Part shown: positions 10,019 through 18,034 of the stretch, piece by piece | How positions within the stretch are numbered: the stretch's first letter is position 1 | Layout: every line of letters begins with the position of its first letter | DNA from: Pseudaeromonas sp038247115 | GTDB taxonomy: Bacteria > Pseudomonadota > Gammaproteobacteria > Enterobacterales > Aeromonadaceae | Assembly: GCA_038247115.1 (NCBI GenBank) | Contig: JBBRVG010000002.1 | Span: 1 to 64,000 of the forward strand | Direction of reading: 5' to 3' | Length of the DNA: 64,000 nt | Program-made: the position numbers and the translations under genes | Notes under the pieces: generated by a model | Database searches by the model: none | Seen by the model: only the letters and a program-made list of their open reading frames with translations | Told to the model about the DNA's origin: nothing

Positions 10019-11155
10019 TTACTGGTCGGTCCCCTGCTCGTCAGGGTTAAACAGCGCCTGGAATTGTTGCTCCAGGGTGGGTTCCGGCTGTGCCAGAACC
10101 TGCTGGAACAGTTGTTCAATCGGCTCTTTGGCGGCGGCGCGCACGATAAACACCAGTCGGCTTTGGGCCTTACCTTCCGGCCAGTCACCGAGACTGGTGA
10201 GCGGGTAGAGCTGGCCATGAACGCCGTGGATCACCAGTGGCTGGCTTTCGCCCTCCAGCTGTAATATGCCTTTGAGCCGCAGCAGCGAATCCCCAAAGTG
10301 AGCTTGTACCGCCTCGACGGCGGCGATGAGCCGGGCGGGTTGCAGCGGCGTCCCAAAGCGCAGACTGAAGCTGGCGACATCGGCATGACTGTTGGGGGCT
10401 GAAGGCTGGGCACCTATGGCGGTGGTGGCCGTAGCCACGGGGCGTAACGGTGAGGCGATACCCAGGTTCGGCGCTTCGGTACGCAACCAGGCCAGCAGAC
10501 TGCGCACATCCTTGCCGCGCTCGGTGCTGTAGGGGCCAATTTTCTCCAGCACGCTCGGGCTCAGGTCACCCTCTTGCACCACATGCTGCGGCGCGGCGCC
10601 ATTGAGTTGTCCCAGCCGTTGTTGCAGGGCGCTGAGCGCCTCGGGCGCGACCAGATCGCTCTTGCTGATGACCAGCAGATCGGCGAGGGCTATCTGTTTG
10701 ACCGCCTCATACTGCCGTGCCAGTTGCCCCTCGATATGCACCGCATCCACTAGGGTGACTATGCCATCGAAGCGGTAACGCTCGGCGATAAAGTGGTCCT
10801 GGCGCAGGGTGAACAGCACAGGCGCCGGATCGGCCAGGCCTGTGGTCTCGATAATGAGGCGGCGGAAGGGTTTGATCTCCTTGCGCAGTGCCTTCATGAA
10901 CAACTCCTGCAGCGCCGTGGCCAGCGAGCCTTGCACCGAGCAGCAGATGCAACCCGAGTCGAGCAGCATCACCTGCTCATCCACCTGTTTCACCAACTGA
11001 TGGTCCAGGCCAACGCTGCCGAACTCATTGATCAGGACGGCGCAGTCGCTGAGCTCGGGTTGCTTGACCCAGTGGTTCAGCAATGTGGTTTTGCCGCTGC
11101 CGAGAAAGCCGGTGATGATGGTGACAGGAATTCGGGTATCGCGTTCAGAATGCAT
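10019..11155 (-). CDS. COG0523 (CobW/YjiA-type) G3E GTPase, putative metal chaperone
   Basis: 378 residues from the ATG at 11155; a TTG seven codons upstream is less likely. The Walker A motif GFLGSGKTT lies near the N-terminus, followed by the metal-binding CICC signature, an ETTGLADP segment and the guanine-recognition motif SKSD. A CobW C-terminal domain follows. Family members deliver zinc or other metals to client proteins in the cytoplasm. No Zur box or partner metalloenzyme was recognised next to it, so its metal and client are unknown. Confidence 0.88.
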   Translation of the reverse strand: MHSERDTRIPVTIITGFLGSGKTTLLNHWVKQPELSDCAVLINEFGSVGLDHQLVKQVDEQVMLLDSGCICCSVQGSLATALQELFMKALRKEIKPFRRLIIETTGLADPAPVLFTLRQDHFIAERYRFDGIVTLVDAVHIEGQLARQYEAVKQIALADLLVISKSDLVAPEALSALQQRLGQLNGAAPQHVVQEGDLSPSVLEKIGPYSTERGKDVRSLLAWLRTEAPNLGIASPLRPVATATTAIGAQPSAPNSHADVASFSLRFGTPLQPARLIAAVEAVQAHFGDSLLRLKGILQLEGESQPLVIHGVHGQLYPLTSLGDWPEGKAQSRLVFIVRAAAKEPIEQLFQQVLAQPEPTLEQQFQALFNPDEQGTDQ

Positions 11156-11249
11156 GAGAGGCCTGCGGAACAACAAAAAGTGCGCTCTATTCTGCCCCGT
11201 CGTTGGCGAAGCGCAAGCTTGATGCCAACCACGAGGCTTGACGTTGGTT

Positions 11250-11876
11250 TCAGGGAGGGCCGAGCAGAGCCACAGCTTCGACGATGAGCTGGTGGAGGGC
11301 GGGCCAATTACCCTGTTCGATCAGCTCCCCGGGCACCATCCAGGAGCCGCCACAGGCGATGACGTTGGGTTGGGCCAGGTATTTCTCCACGTTGGCGGGT
11401 GATATGCCGCCGGTGGGCATAAATTGCACCGGATAGACGGCGGCAAGCGCTTTGAGCATGGCGATACCACCGGAGGCCTCAGCCGGGAAGAACTTGAGGG
11501 TCGAGAGCCCCAGCTCCAGTGCCTGTTCCACCTGGCTGGGGTTGTTGATGCCGGGGATGATGGCAATACCCTGTTGCTGGCAGTAGCGAACCGTGGTTGG
11601 ATTCAATCCCGGGCTGACGATGACATCAGCCCCAGCGGCCACAGCGGCATCGACCTGAGCGGGCGTGAGTATGGTACCGGCGGCGATCAGCAGCTCCGGG
11701 AACTCCGCCCGCAGCAGGCGGATGGCCTCGGCGGCGGCCGGGGTGCGAAAGGTGATTTCGGCAGCGGGGAGTCCTGCTGCGATCAGGGTTCGACCCAGAG
11801 GAACCGCCTGCGCGGCTTGATGCAGGGCGATGACAGGCAACAGCCGGAGCTGGCGTAAACGGTCGATGAGTGGCAT
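11250..11876 (-). CDS. eda: 2-keto-3-deoxy-6-phosphogluconate / 4-hydroxy-2-oxoglutarate aldolase
   Basis: 208 residues. The start is the ATG at 11876, with GAGGA nine bases upstream; another ATG lies two codons earlier. It cleaves KDPG to pyruvate and glyceraldehyde-3-phosphate in the Entner-Doudoroff pathway. The general base Glu is in EITFRT (residue 40), the GTIL strand is present, and the Schiff-base Lys is in LKFFPAE near residue 128. No edd or other pathway gene is adjacent. Confidence 0.92.
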   Translation of the reverse strand: MPLIDRLRQLRLLPVIALHQAAQAVPLGRTLIAAGLPAAEITFRTPAAAEAIRLLRAEFPELLIAAGTILTPAQVDAAVAAGADVIVSPGLNPTTVRYCQQQGIAIIPGINNPSQVEQALELGLSTLKFFPAEASGGIAMLKALAAVYPVQFMPTGGISPANVEKYLAQPNVIACGGSWMVPGELIEQGNWPALHQLIVEAVALLGPP

Positions 11877-11992
11877 GCGCATCCTCGAGGCAGTGGGGAG
11901 GTCACCTATCACTATATCCCAAGTAGCAGGCGCGTAAGACCCCGGACTCCGCAAGACGCCAAACAGGATGGATGACAAAACAGCGAACGCCA

Positions 11993-12026
11993 TAAAACAA
12001 CAAACCGCGCTCAGGGCGCGGCTTGT
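11993..12026 (-). terminator. Intrinsic terminator after the 33-residue small gene
   Basis: On the minus strand a GCCGCGC / GCGCGGT stem with a short loop is followed by TTTGTTGTTTTAT. It lies about 40 bases past the small gene's stop. Confidence 0.6.
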
Positions 12027-12066
12027 TTGTCATGAAAGCTGGCTAATATGGCGCAGCAGTACCGGA

Positions 12067-12168
12067 TCAACGCTCGTAGCGGAAGAAGTACTGGCGGGTG
12101 GCCGGAGCGTATTGGGTGTCTGATTTGCCATTCAACAGTGTGGTCAGGTTCAGATACAGATTTTTCAT
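12067..12168 (-). CDS. Small protein of 33 residues, function unknown
   Basis: A short open frame with strong support as a gene. GAGGTG sits six bases before the ATG, a promoter-like element lies upstream, and a terminator follows. The peptide begins MKNLYLNLTTLLNG and ends RQYFFRYER: an amphipathic or hydrophobic start with a basic, aromatic tail and no transmembrane segment. I do not recognise a family. A near-perfect CRP-type site overlaps the predicted start of transcription. It could be a small regulatory protein or a translated leader. Confidence 0.6.
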   Translation of the reverse strand: MKNLYLNLTTLLNGKSDTQYAPATRQYFFRYER

Positions 12169-12187
12169 GATGCACCTCGTGGTGTTT

Positions 12188-12203
12188 TGTGATCCTTGTC
12201 ACG
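12188..12203. promoter_or_regulatory. CRP-type binding site
   Basis: TGTGA, six bases, TCACG: nine of ten positions of the CRP consensus. It overlaps the start of transcription expected from the promoter at 12208-12235, a position usually associated with repression of the minus-strand small gene. Confidence 0.6.
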
Positions 12204-12207
12204 TTTG

Positions 12208-12235
12208 ATATTAGGTTTTTTGCGAGCTCGATCAA
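12208..12235 (-). promoter_or_regulatory. Candidate sigma70 promoter of the 33-residue gene
   Basis: On the minus strand TTGATC (-35) is followed after 16 bases by TAATAT (-10). Transcription would start near 12201 and give a leader of about 33 bases. Confidence 0.45.
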
Positions 12236-12311
12236 CCTTTATTTTTATGAAAACGGTTGTTTTTCAGATGATTGCGTTTTCATTCGATCTGGTCGGATGA
12301 GATTGATGAAT

Positions 12312-12325
12312 TGCAAGCGCTTGCA
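12312..12325. promoter_or_regulatory. 14-base perfect palindrome, LacI-family-like operator
   Basis: TGCAAGCGCTTGCA reads the same on both strands. The AAGCGCTT core is typical of LacI/GalR-family operators. It lies between the divergent 33-residue gene and the acetyltransferase gene. Confidence 0.5.
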
Positions 12326-12399
12326 GCCGGTCACGGCCTGCTTCACTCTGATGGTTAGACTAGGATGAATAATTTATTTGCCGCCGACAGGAGGTTCAT

Positions 12400-12654
12400 A
12401 TGCAAGTGGAACATCAACCGGCACAACAGCGATTTATTGTCTCATTGGCCGCCGGGCAGGCACGTCTGGAATATTCGCTGCAGGAAACCTGGGTCAACAT
12501 AGTGCATACCTGGGTGCCTGATTCGCTACGGGGACAGGGGGTGGCCGATGCTCTGATGCAGTCGTGTGCCCGCTGGTGTGAACAACAGCACTATCAGTTG
12601 GTTGCCACCTGCAGCTATGCGGTGCGTTGGCTGGAGCGCAAGGGTTACAAGTGA
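12400..12654 (+). CDS. GNAT-type N-acetyltransferase, YjdJ-like
   Basis: 84 residues after an AGGAGG ribosome site. It contains the short GNAT acetyl-CoA loop LRGQGVAD and the following helix, as in the minimal YjdJ/Gtn-like subfamily of about 90 residues. The C-terminus (RWLERKGYK) matches the usual ending. The substrate is unknown. Its last codons overlap the end of the convergent OGFr gene by ten bases. Confidence 0.8.
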   Translation: MQVEHQPAQQRFIVSLAAGQARLEYSLQETWVNIVHTWVPDSLRGQGVADALMQSCARWCEQQHYQLVATCSYAVRWLERKGYK

Positions 12655-13208
12655 CGGCGGGGAAACGGGCTCGTGACCGCGGGCGAGGCTGGGTCGGAGG
12701 CGGGTAGGGGCGGCAACTGTTCATGAGCATGCCGCCAGTATTCCAGCGTCACCGGGTTGACCCGGTACTGACCTAGCAGCAGCACCTGTTGCTGCAACTG
12801 TAGGCCCTGGTGTAGCAGCCCGCAAGCCACCAAACTGCGGATCATCCGGCTGAGGCGTAGCTGGTTGTGATTGCTGGCGGTCAGCCAGGGCAGCTTGTCC
12901 ACACTCAGGCCCGGTTGCAGGGTCCACTCTTCTGCGCTCGTCACCAAGCCCAGTTGGGTCATCATCAGCTGTAAACTGCGAAGCAGGTTTTGTTGTAAGG
13001 CCGGATCCCGGGCAAACAGCAGCCGTTGCTCCGTGGTGAGCACAGGGGCCAGGGGGTTGACCCGGCTGGGTTCCGGCAGTGGAAACAACCACTGGATATA
13101 GTCGTGGGTCTGCTCCAGCCAGCCTGGCGAGGCTTGCCAGATCTGCTGCAGCCAGCGTCCACGATGGTCGGGAGCCTGGTGTTGATAAAACGCGATCAGG
13201 GGATCCAT
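12645..13208 (-). CDS. OGFr-domain protein (bacterial opioid growth factor receptor N-terminal family)
   Basis: 187 residues from the ATG at 13208 after GAGGAG; a longer frame to 13253 lacks a ribosome site. The family signature is present: FYQHQAPDHRGR, then HDYIQWLFPLPEPSRVNP. Bacterial members are alpha-helical cytosolic proteins of unknown role. The last 20 residues are rich in Pro and Ser. It is convergent with the acetyltransferase gene. Confidence 0.75.
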   Translation of the reverse strand: MDPLIAFYQHQAPDHRGRWLQQIWQASPGWLEQTHDYIQWLFPLPEPSRVNPLAPVLTTEQRLLFARDPALQQNLLRSLQLMMTQLGLVTSAEEWTLQPGLSVDKLPWLTASNHNQLRLSRMIRSLVACGLLHQGLQLQQQVLLLGQYRVNPVTLEYWRHAHEQLPPLPASDPASPAVTSPFPRRHL

Positions 13209-13298
13209 ACTCTCCTCGGCTCTGGGTTGTGGCTCTGTGCTCGTCGCGGGCACCCTTGGCGGGCGCTGAAGCCTGGCTACCCGTTATTGGCCAAAAGT

Positions 13299-13320
13299 AA
13301 GGCCAGCATCGGCTGGCCTT
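13299..13320 (-). terminator. Probable terminator of the hyperacidic gene
   Basis: Stem AAGGCCAGC / GCTGGCCTT with a four-base loop; on the minus strand ACTTTTGG follows. Confidence 0.55.
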
Positions 13321-13337
13321 GGGTCTGAAAAGAGTGG

Positions 13338-13496
13338 TTACTCTTCTTCGTCGTCGAAGTCATCCTCATCGATGAGATCATCATCGTCCCAAGCGCCTTC
13401 GTCGTCGTCGTCATCCCAATCTTCTTCGTACCCTTCCTCGTCGCCGTCATCCTCAAGCACAGTGTCATCTGGATCGTAATCGTCGTTTCCTGCCAT
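13338..13496 (-). CDS. Hyperacidic 52-residue protein
   Basis: The ATG at 13496 follows AAGGAGAG. 33 of 52 residues are Asp or Glu, and there is no Lys, Arg or His; Tyr and Trp are scattered between acidic runs such as EEDWDDDDDEG. It is almost certainly intrinsically disordered. Nucleic-acid mimicry, metal buffering or a chaperone tail are possible roles, none supported here. The ribosome site and terminator argue for a real gene, although acidic low-complexity frames can be spurious. Confidence 0.7.
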   Translation of the reverse strand: MAGNDDYDPDDTVLEDDGDEEGYEEDWDDDDDEGAWDDDDLIDEDDFDDEEE

Positions 13497-13625
13497 GAGA
13501 GCTCTCCTTCGTTGGGGTGGCCTACCTAGTCTATACACAAATTTTACCGGCTTGTGAAAGCAGCCGATAAATTTCCGGGCTCGCCGTGACTTCTGACGGG
13601 TGACACTAGCGTGCCATCACGGTCG

Positions 13626-14060
13626 TTAATCCTTAATCGGTACCACCAGCATGTCGCACTCCACCTGATTCATCAGCTGCCGCGCCGACGAGATGAGCAG
13701 ACTCCAGAAATTCTGATGGTGGCCGCAGACCAGCAGGTCGATCCCGTAGCGGGCTATGGCTTCATTGACCTGTTCACCCAGATCGCCACTGATCACCAGC
13801 TTTTTCTCCAGCGGAAAACCGAGTCCGGCCAGAATCAGGTCCATTTTTTTCCGGGTTTCGGTCAGGGCATGATCCTGCAGTTCACCAATATCGATATCGA
13901 TCATCTCGGTGTAGATCTCCCGCAGGTCGACATCGACATGAATCACCGACAGCTTGGCGGAATGGGTCTTGGCCAGGGCTATGGCTTTAGCCAGAACGGG
14001 ATGATTGTCACCCCGGAGATCGATGGCGACGAGAATATGTTGATAGGTTTGACCATTCAT
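13626..14060 (-). CDS. uspA: Universal stress protein A
   Basis: 144 residues, the same length as E. coli UspA and closely similar along its length (start YQHILVAIDL, then VIHVDVDLREIYT, VCGHHQNFWS, DMLVVP). The ATG at 14060 follows CGGAG; upstream in-frame codons are not part of the family. It is a cytoplasmic homodimer induced in growth arrest and stress. It is divergent from fabV across 280 bases. Confidence 0.92.
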   Translation of the reverse strand: MNGQTYQHILVAIDLRGDNHPVLAKAIALAKTHSAKLSVIHVDVDLREIYTEMIDIDIGELQDHALTETRKKMDLILAGLGFPLEKKLVISGDLGEQVNEAIARYGIDLLVCGHHQNFWSLLISSARQLMNQVECDMLVVPIKD

Positions 14061-14340
14061 GATGAGTCTCCGTGAAGATGAAGCCATAGGATCCTGGCGC
14101 CAGGACGGGTGCCATGTCGTTATGTTTATAGTGTGCGCCATGTTACCGCCTGGATAAACCGGATCCTTGCTGCAATTATCCGAGCCTGATCACGCCCAAT
14201 GATTGTCAAGTGGGGCCGTCCGCTTTAGCCTGAAGTGAATGGCAAGTCTGCAACTCGCTACAGATACCCATGTGCTACGCGACTACGTGCTGGGGAGTGA
14301 TCTGGACTCTCCCCTTGGTTTTCCTGTCTGGAGGTGTGTC

Positions 14341-15483
14341 ATGCCTGAACCCCTGATCCAGGGTTGTGTTGCCAAAAATTGTCATCCCGCTGGGTGCCAG
14401 CGTGCGGTGGAGGCGCAGATTGCCTATGTGCGTCAACAACCTCGATTTGAAGGCCCCAAACGGGTGCTCATTTTGGGGGCTTCTTCCGGATTTGGTCTGG
14501 CAGCGCGCATTTCTTTGGCTTTTGGCGGCGGAGCCGAAACCTTGGGTGTGGCCTTTGAACGCGCCCCCTCTGAAACTCACACCGGCAGTGCGGGCTGGCA
14601 TAACCAGATGGCGGTCACCCGTCTGGCCAATGCTGCGAGTTTTCCTGCCGAAAGCCGGTTTGGTGATGCGTTTGCGCCAGTGTTGCAGCAGGAGATTATC
14701 GACTGGATCCGTGGGCGGTGGGGGCAGATCGATCTGCTGGTCTACTCGCTGGCCACCGGCGTCCGCGTCATGGACGATGGCCAGCGTTATCAATCGGTAC
14801 TCAAAAGCATGGGGCATCCGATCCAGGGTTGGGGTTTGGACCTGGGCCAGCAGCGACTGATCCGCCAGGAGATGCCCGCCGCCACCGCGGAGGAGGTGCT
14901 GGCCACCGAACGTGTGATGGGCGGCGAGGATTGGCAAAACTGGGTGCAACAACTGCAAAAGGCCGATTGCCTAGCTCCAGGTTTCCGGACGATCTCCTTC
15001 TCCTATGAAGGTCCTGCCTTGACCCATGCCTGGTACCGGGATGGCACCTTGGGTCATGCCAAGCAACATCTGCAGCAGACGGCTGCCCGCCTGCGGCCCT
15101 TGTTGTCACCGGTGGGCGGCGATGCACGGGCGGTTATTTGTAAGGCGCTGGTGACCAAGGCGAGCCTGGTGATCCCCTTCTTGCCGGTCTATCTGATGTT
15201 TCTGATGAAGGTGATGAAGGCCAAAGGCTTGCACGAAGGCTGCATCGAGCAGATGTCGCGGTTGTTTACCGATCAACTGTATGGCACTCAAGGTGTTCGT
15301 GCCGACAGTCAGGGGCGCTGGCGACTGGATGAGCGGGAGCTGCGTCCCGATGTGCAGCAGGAGGTCCTGGCTTTGCTCGCGGTGCTGAGCGCGGACAACT
15401 TTCGTGAGTTGAGCGATTTTACCGGTTTGCAGCAGGAGTTTTTGCAGCTCAATGGATTCGCCTGGCCGGAGGATGGTGCATAG
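14341..15483 (+). CDS. fabV: Trans-2-enoyl-ACP reductase FabV
   Basis: 380 residues. The ATG at 14341 follows CTGGAGG; the frame is open upstream but only this start fits the family. FabV reduces enoyl-ACP in fatty acid elongation and is naturally triclosan-tolerant. Visible marks are the CHPAGC start region, the Rossmann loop GASSGFGLA, an acidic residue in AFER that would favour NADH, MGGEDW, the catalytic Tyr region FSYEGPALT and Lys in KALVTKAS, and HEGCIEQ. No fabI was seen nearby. Confidence 0.95.
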   Translation: MPEPLIQGCVAKNCHPAGCQRAVEAQIAYVRQQPRFEGPKRVLILGASSGFGLAARISLAFGGGAETLGVAFERAPSETHTGSAGWHNQMAVTRLANAASFPAESRFGDAFAPVLQQEIIDWIRGRWGQIDLLVYSLATGVRVMDDGQRYQSVLKSMGHPIQGWGLDLGQQRLIRQEMPAATAEEVLATERVMGGEDWQNWVQQLQKADCLAPGFRTISFSYEGPALTHAWYRDGTLGHAKQHLQQTAARLRPLLSPVGGDARAVICKALVTKASLVIPFLPVYLMFLMKVMKAKGLHEGCIEQMSRLFTDQLYGTQGVRADSQGRWRLDERELRPDVQQEVLALLAVLSADNFRELSDFTGLQQEFLQLNGFAWPEDGA

Positions 15484-15564
15484 ACGGTCACAGCAGATGA
15501 TTCCCGACCGGGTGCTGGTTACAATGGCGCCCGCCATGTGGCGCGGTCGGCAGGAGAGTCAGGA

Positions 15565-16761
15565 GTGAGTCAGCAAACCCAGTGGGACGTCATCATCATA
15601 GGTGCTGGCGCAGCCGGATTGATGTGTGCCGCACAGGCAGCCTATCGTGGGCGACAGGTGCTGGTACTGGATAATGCCAAGAAGCCCGGCCGCAAGATCC
15701 TGATCAGCGGCGGTGGTCGTTGTAACTTCACCAACCTGTACGCCTGCCCGCAGAATTTTGTGTGCCAGAATCCCCATTTCACCAAGTCAGCGCTGGCCCG
15801 TTATAGCCAGCGCGATTTTATCGAGCTGGTGGAGCGTCATGGCGTGGAGTACGAGGAGCGGGAGCACGGGCAACTTTTCTGTACTGACTCGGCCAAGGAG
15901 ATAGTCCGCGTCTTGCTCACCGAGTGCGAATGGGCTGGTGTGACCCTGCAACTGGCTACCGAGATTGTGAACGTCAGCCGCCATACCGACGGCGGATTTG
16001 CCCTGCAGACCTCGCGGGGTGCCCTCAGCTGCCACTCCCTGGTGGTCGCCACTGGTGGTCTGTCGATGCCCAAGCTGGGTGCCACCCCCTACGGGTACCG
16101 GTTGGCGGAACAGTTTGGCCTCAAGGTCGTTGCTACCCATGCCGGTCTCGTGCCCTTCACCCTGCATCTGGCCGACAAGGAGGCCTTCGCCGAGCTGTCG
16201 GGGATCAGTCTGCCCGCCGAGGTCTCGGCGGAAGATGGCACCCGCTTTCGCGAGGCACTGCTGTTTACCCATCGTGGTTTGTCCGGGCCTGTGATACTGC
16301 AAATCTCCTCCTACTGGCGGGCGGGCCAAACCATCCGAATTAATCTGCTGCCTGGGCGGGATATTCCGGCTCTGCTGCAGCAGTGGCAGAGTGAGCACCC
16401 GGCCCAGGAGTTGAAAACCGTGCTGGGGCGTGAACTGCCGAAACGCCTGGTTGAGAAGCTCATCGAGCGCGGCGAATTGCACAGCAAGCCTTTGCGGCAA
16501 TACACACCCAAGGAACTGGCGGCGGTGGCGGACGTACTGGCGGGCTGGAGCCTGCTGCCCAACGGCACCGAGGGTTATCGCACCGCCGAGGTGACCCTGG
16601 GCGGCGTCGATACCGACGAGCTCTCCTCCAAGACCATGGAAGCCAAACAGGTGCCCGGACTCTATTTTATCGGCGAGGTGATGGATGTCTCCGGTCATCT
16701 CGGCGGCTTCAATTTCCAATGGGCCTGGAGCTCCGGCTGGGTCGCTGGGCAGTTTGCGTGA
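15565..16761 (+). CDS. HI0933/YhiN-family FAD-dependent oxidoreductase
   Basis: 398 residues from a GTG at 15565, with AGGAG nine bases upstream. The FAD-binding start is VIIIGAGAAGLM, followed by the family hallmark GRKILISGGGRCNFTN. The C-terminal flavin segment is GEVMDVSGHLGGFNFQWAW. The physiological reaction of YhiN-type proteins is not established. It is transcribed away from fabV and ends before treR. Confidence 0.9.
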   Translation: MSQQTQWDVIIIGAGAAGLMCAAQAAYRGRQVLVLDNAKKPGRKILISGGGRCNFTNLYACPQNFVCQNPHFTKSALARYSQRDFIELVERHGVEYEEREHGQLFCTDSAKEIVRVLLTECEWAGVTLQLATEIVNVSRHTDGGFALQTSRGALSCHSLVVATGGLSMPKLGATPYGYRLAEQFGLKVVATHAGLVPFTLHLADKEAFAELSGISLPAEVSAEDGTRFREALLFTHRGLSGPVILQISSYWRAGQTIRINLLPGRDIPALLQQWQSEHPAQELKTVLGRELPKRLVEKLIERGELHSKPLRQYTPKELAAVADVLAGWSLLPNGTEGYRTAEVTLGGVDTDELSSKTMEAKQVPGLYFIGEVMDVSGHLGGFNFQWAWSSGWVAGQFA

Positions 16762-16964
16762 GTGTTTGATAGCGACGTCATAGCTCACACCCAGGGGCTG
16801 TTCCATTGCACAAGAATAAGGCTGCGGTATGGGAATAGGTCCATCCATGGCGCGAAGTGGTTGCGGCGTTAAAAAGTCGTTGAGGATCCGCTCCCAGCTT
16901 GTAATGTCTTCGTCTTGTGCCAACAATACGACCATCTGTTTGCTCTCTGTGCCAAGGCTGTTTC

Positions 16965-17918
16965 ATGGATAAGCGTCTGACCATTCTCGATATTGCCCGC
17001 CTCAGTGGCGTCGGCAAATCCACGGTTTCCCGAGTCCTGAATCAGGATCCCAAGGTCAAACCGGAAACACGGGAGAAGGTCGAGTCCATTATTCGCGCTC
17101 AGAGTTTTGTGCCGAGCAAATCCGCCCGGGCGATGCGCACCAATAGCAACCGTCTGGTCGGTATCCTGGTCTCCCGGCTGGATTCCGCGTCGGAGAACCG
17201 CGCCGTGCGGGGCATGCTGGAGACTCTCTATGCCCGTGGCTACGATGCCATGCTGATGGAGAGCAAGTTCAGTCCGGCTCTGACCGCCGAGCATCTGGAG
17301 CTGTTGACCCGGCGCGGTGTCGATGGCGTCATCTTGTTTGCCTTTAGCGGCCTCGATTTGGCGACTCTTGTTCCCTGGCAGGCCAAACTGGTCCTGGTGG
17401 CGCGGGAGCAACCGGGCTTTGCCTCGGTCTGCTTCGATGATGCAGGTGCCATCCGCCAGATGATGCAGCACCTGTTCACTCAGGGACTGAGGCGCATCGC
17501 CTTTCTCGGTGTTCATCAGGATGACGTCACCACAGGGGCGCGCCGTCTGGCGGCTTACCAGCAATTCTGCGACGAACACCAGCTCACGGCGGAATATGCG
17601 GTCGGAGATCTCGATTATCAGAGCGGGTTTCAGCTCGCATCCCGTCTGATTCGCCCTGAGACCCAGGCTCTGGTTTGTGCCACCGACACCCTGGCTCTGG
17701 GTGCCGCCAAATACTTGCAACAGCAGGGACGCCAGGATGTGTGTCTAACCGGGGTCGGCAACAATGAACTGCTGCGCTTTCTCTTCCCGCAAGTCTTGTC
17801 TGTCGATTTGGGCTACAAGAGCGCTGGCGCTCTGGCCGCAAGCCAGTTGCTGGACCAGATCGAGCTGGCTGAGCCACCCAGAGCACACATAGCCCCCGCC
17901 AGCATGCATCACGACTAA
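16965..17918 (+). CDS. treR: Trehalose operon repressor TreR (LacI family)
   Basis: 317 residues from the ATG at 16965. The N-terminal HTH (LTILDIARLSGVGKSTVSRVLN) is nearly identical to E. coli TreR, and the ligand domain keeps ESKFSP, SVCFDD, DVTTG and CATDTLALGA. It senses trehalose-6-phosphate and represses treBC. Two matching operators lie just downstream of it, in front of treB. Confidence 0.95.
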   Translation: MDKRLTILDIARLSGVGKSTVSRVLNQDPKVKPETREKVESIIRAQSFVPSKSARAMRTNSNRLVGILVSRLDSASENRAVRGMLETLYARGYDAMLMESKFSPALTAEHLELLTRRGVDGVILFAFSGLDLATLVPWQAKLVLVAREQPGFASVCFDDAGAIRQMMQHLFTQGLRRIAFLGVHQDDVTTGARRLAAYQQFCDEHQLTAEYAVGDLDYQSGFQLASRLIRPETQALVCATDTLALGAAKYLQQQGRQDVCLTGVGNNELLRFLFPQVLSVDLGYKSAGALAASQLLDQIELAEPPRAHIAPASMHHD

Positions 17919-17957
17919 CCAACCGAAGGTGTATTTTTTGTGAACATCCGCATAAAA

Positions 17958-17971
17958 TGGGAACGATCCCA
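17958..17971. promoter_or_regulatory. TreR operator 1
   Basis: TGGGAACGATCCCA: perfect five-base arms TGGGA / TCCCA around four bases. It is repeated exactly 46 bases downstream, upstream of treB. Confidence 0.8.
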
Positions 17972-18003
17972 TTGCGTCATGCTAGAGGTCGCTCCAAGCT
18001 AAA

Positions 18004-18017
18004 TGGGAACGATCCCA
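18004..18017. promoter_or_regulatory. TreR operator 2
   Basis: Second identical copy of TGGGAACGATCCCA, ending 17 bases before the treB start. Both copies share the preceding AAA. Confidence 0.8.
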
Positions 18018-18034
18018 AACATGGAAGACCCGTT

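Noticed and set aside
12011..12235. A 74-codon minus-strand frame over the small-gene region
   Set aside because: It starts upstream of the promoter and lacks a ribosome site; the 33-codon frame in a different register has all expression signals.
15787..16935. A 382-codon open frame on the minus strand
   Set aside because: It is antisense to the YhiN-type flavoprotein gene and has no recognisable domain.
17938..17958. TGTGA near treB considered as a CRP site
   Set aside because: Only one half-site matches; the second half (GCATA) is too far from TCACA.
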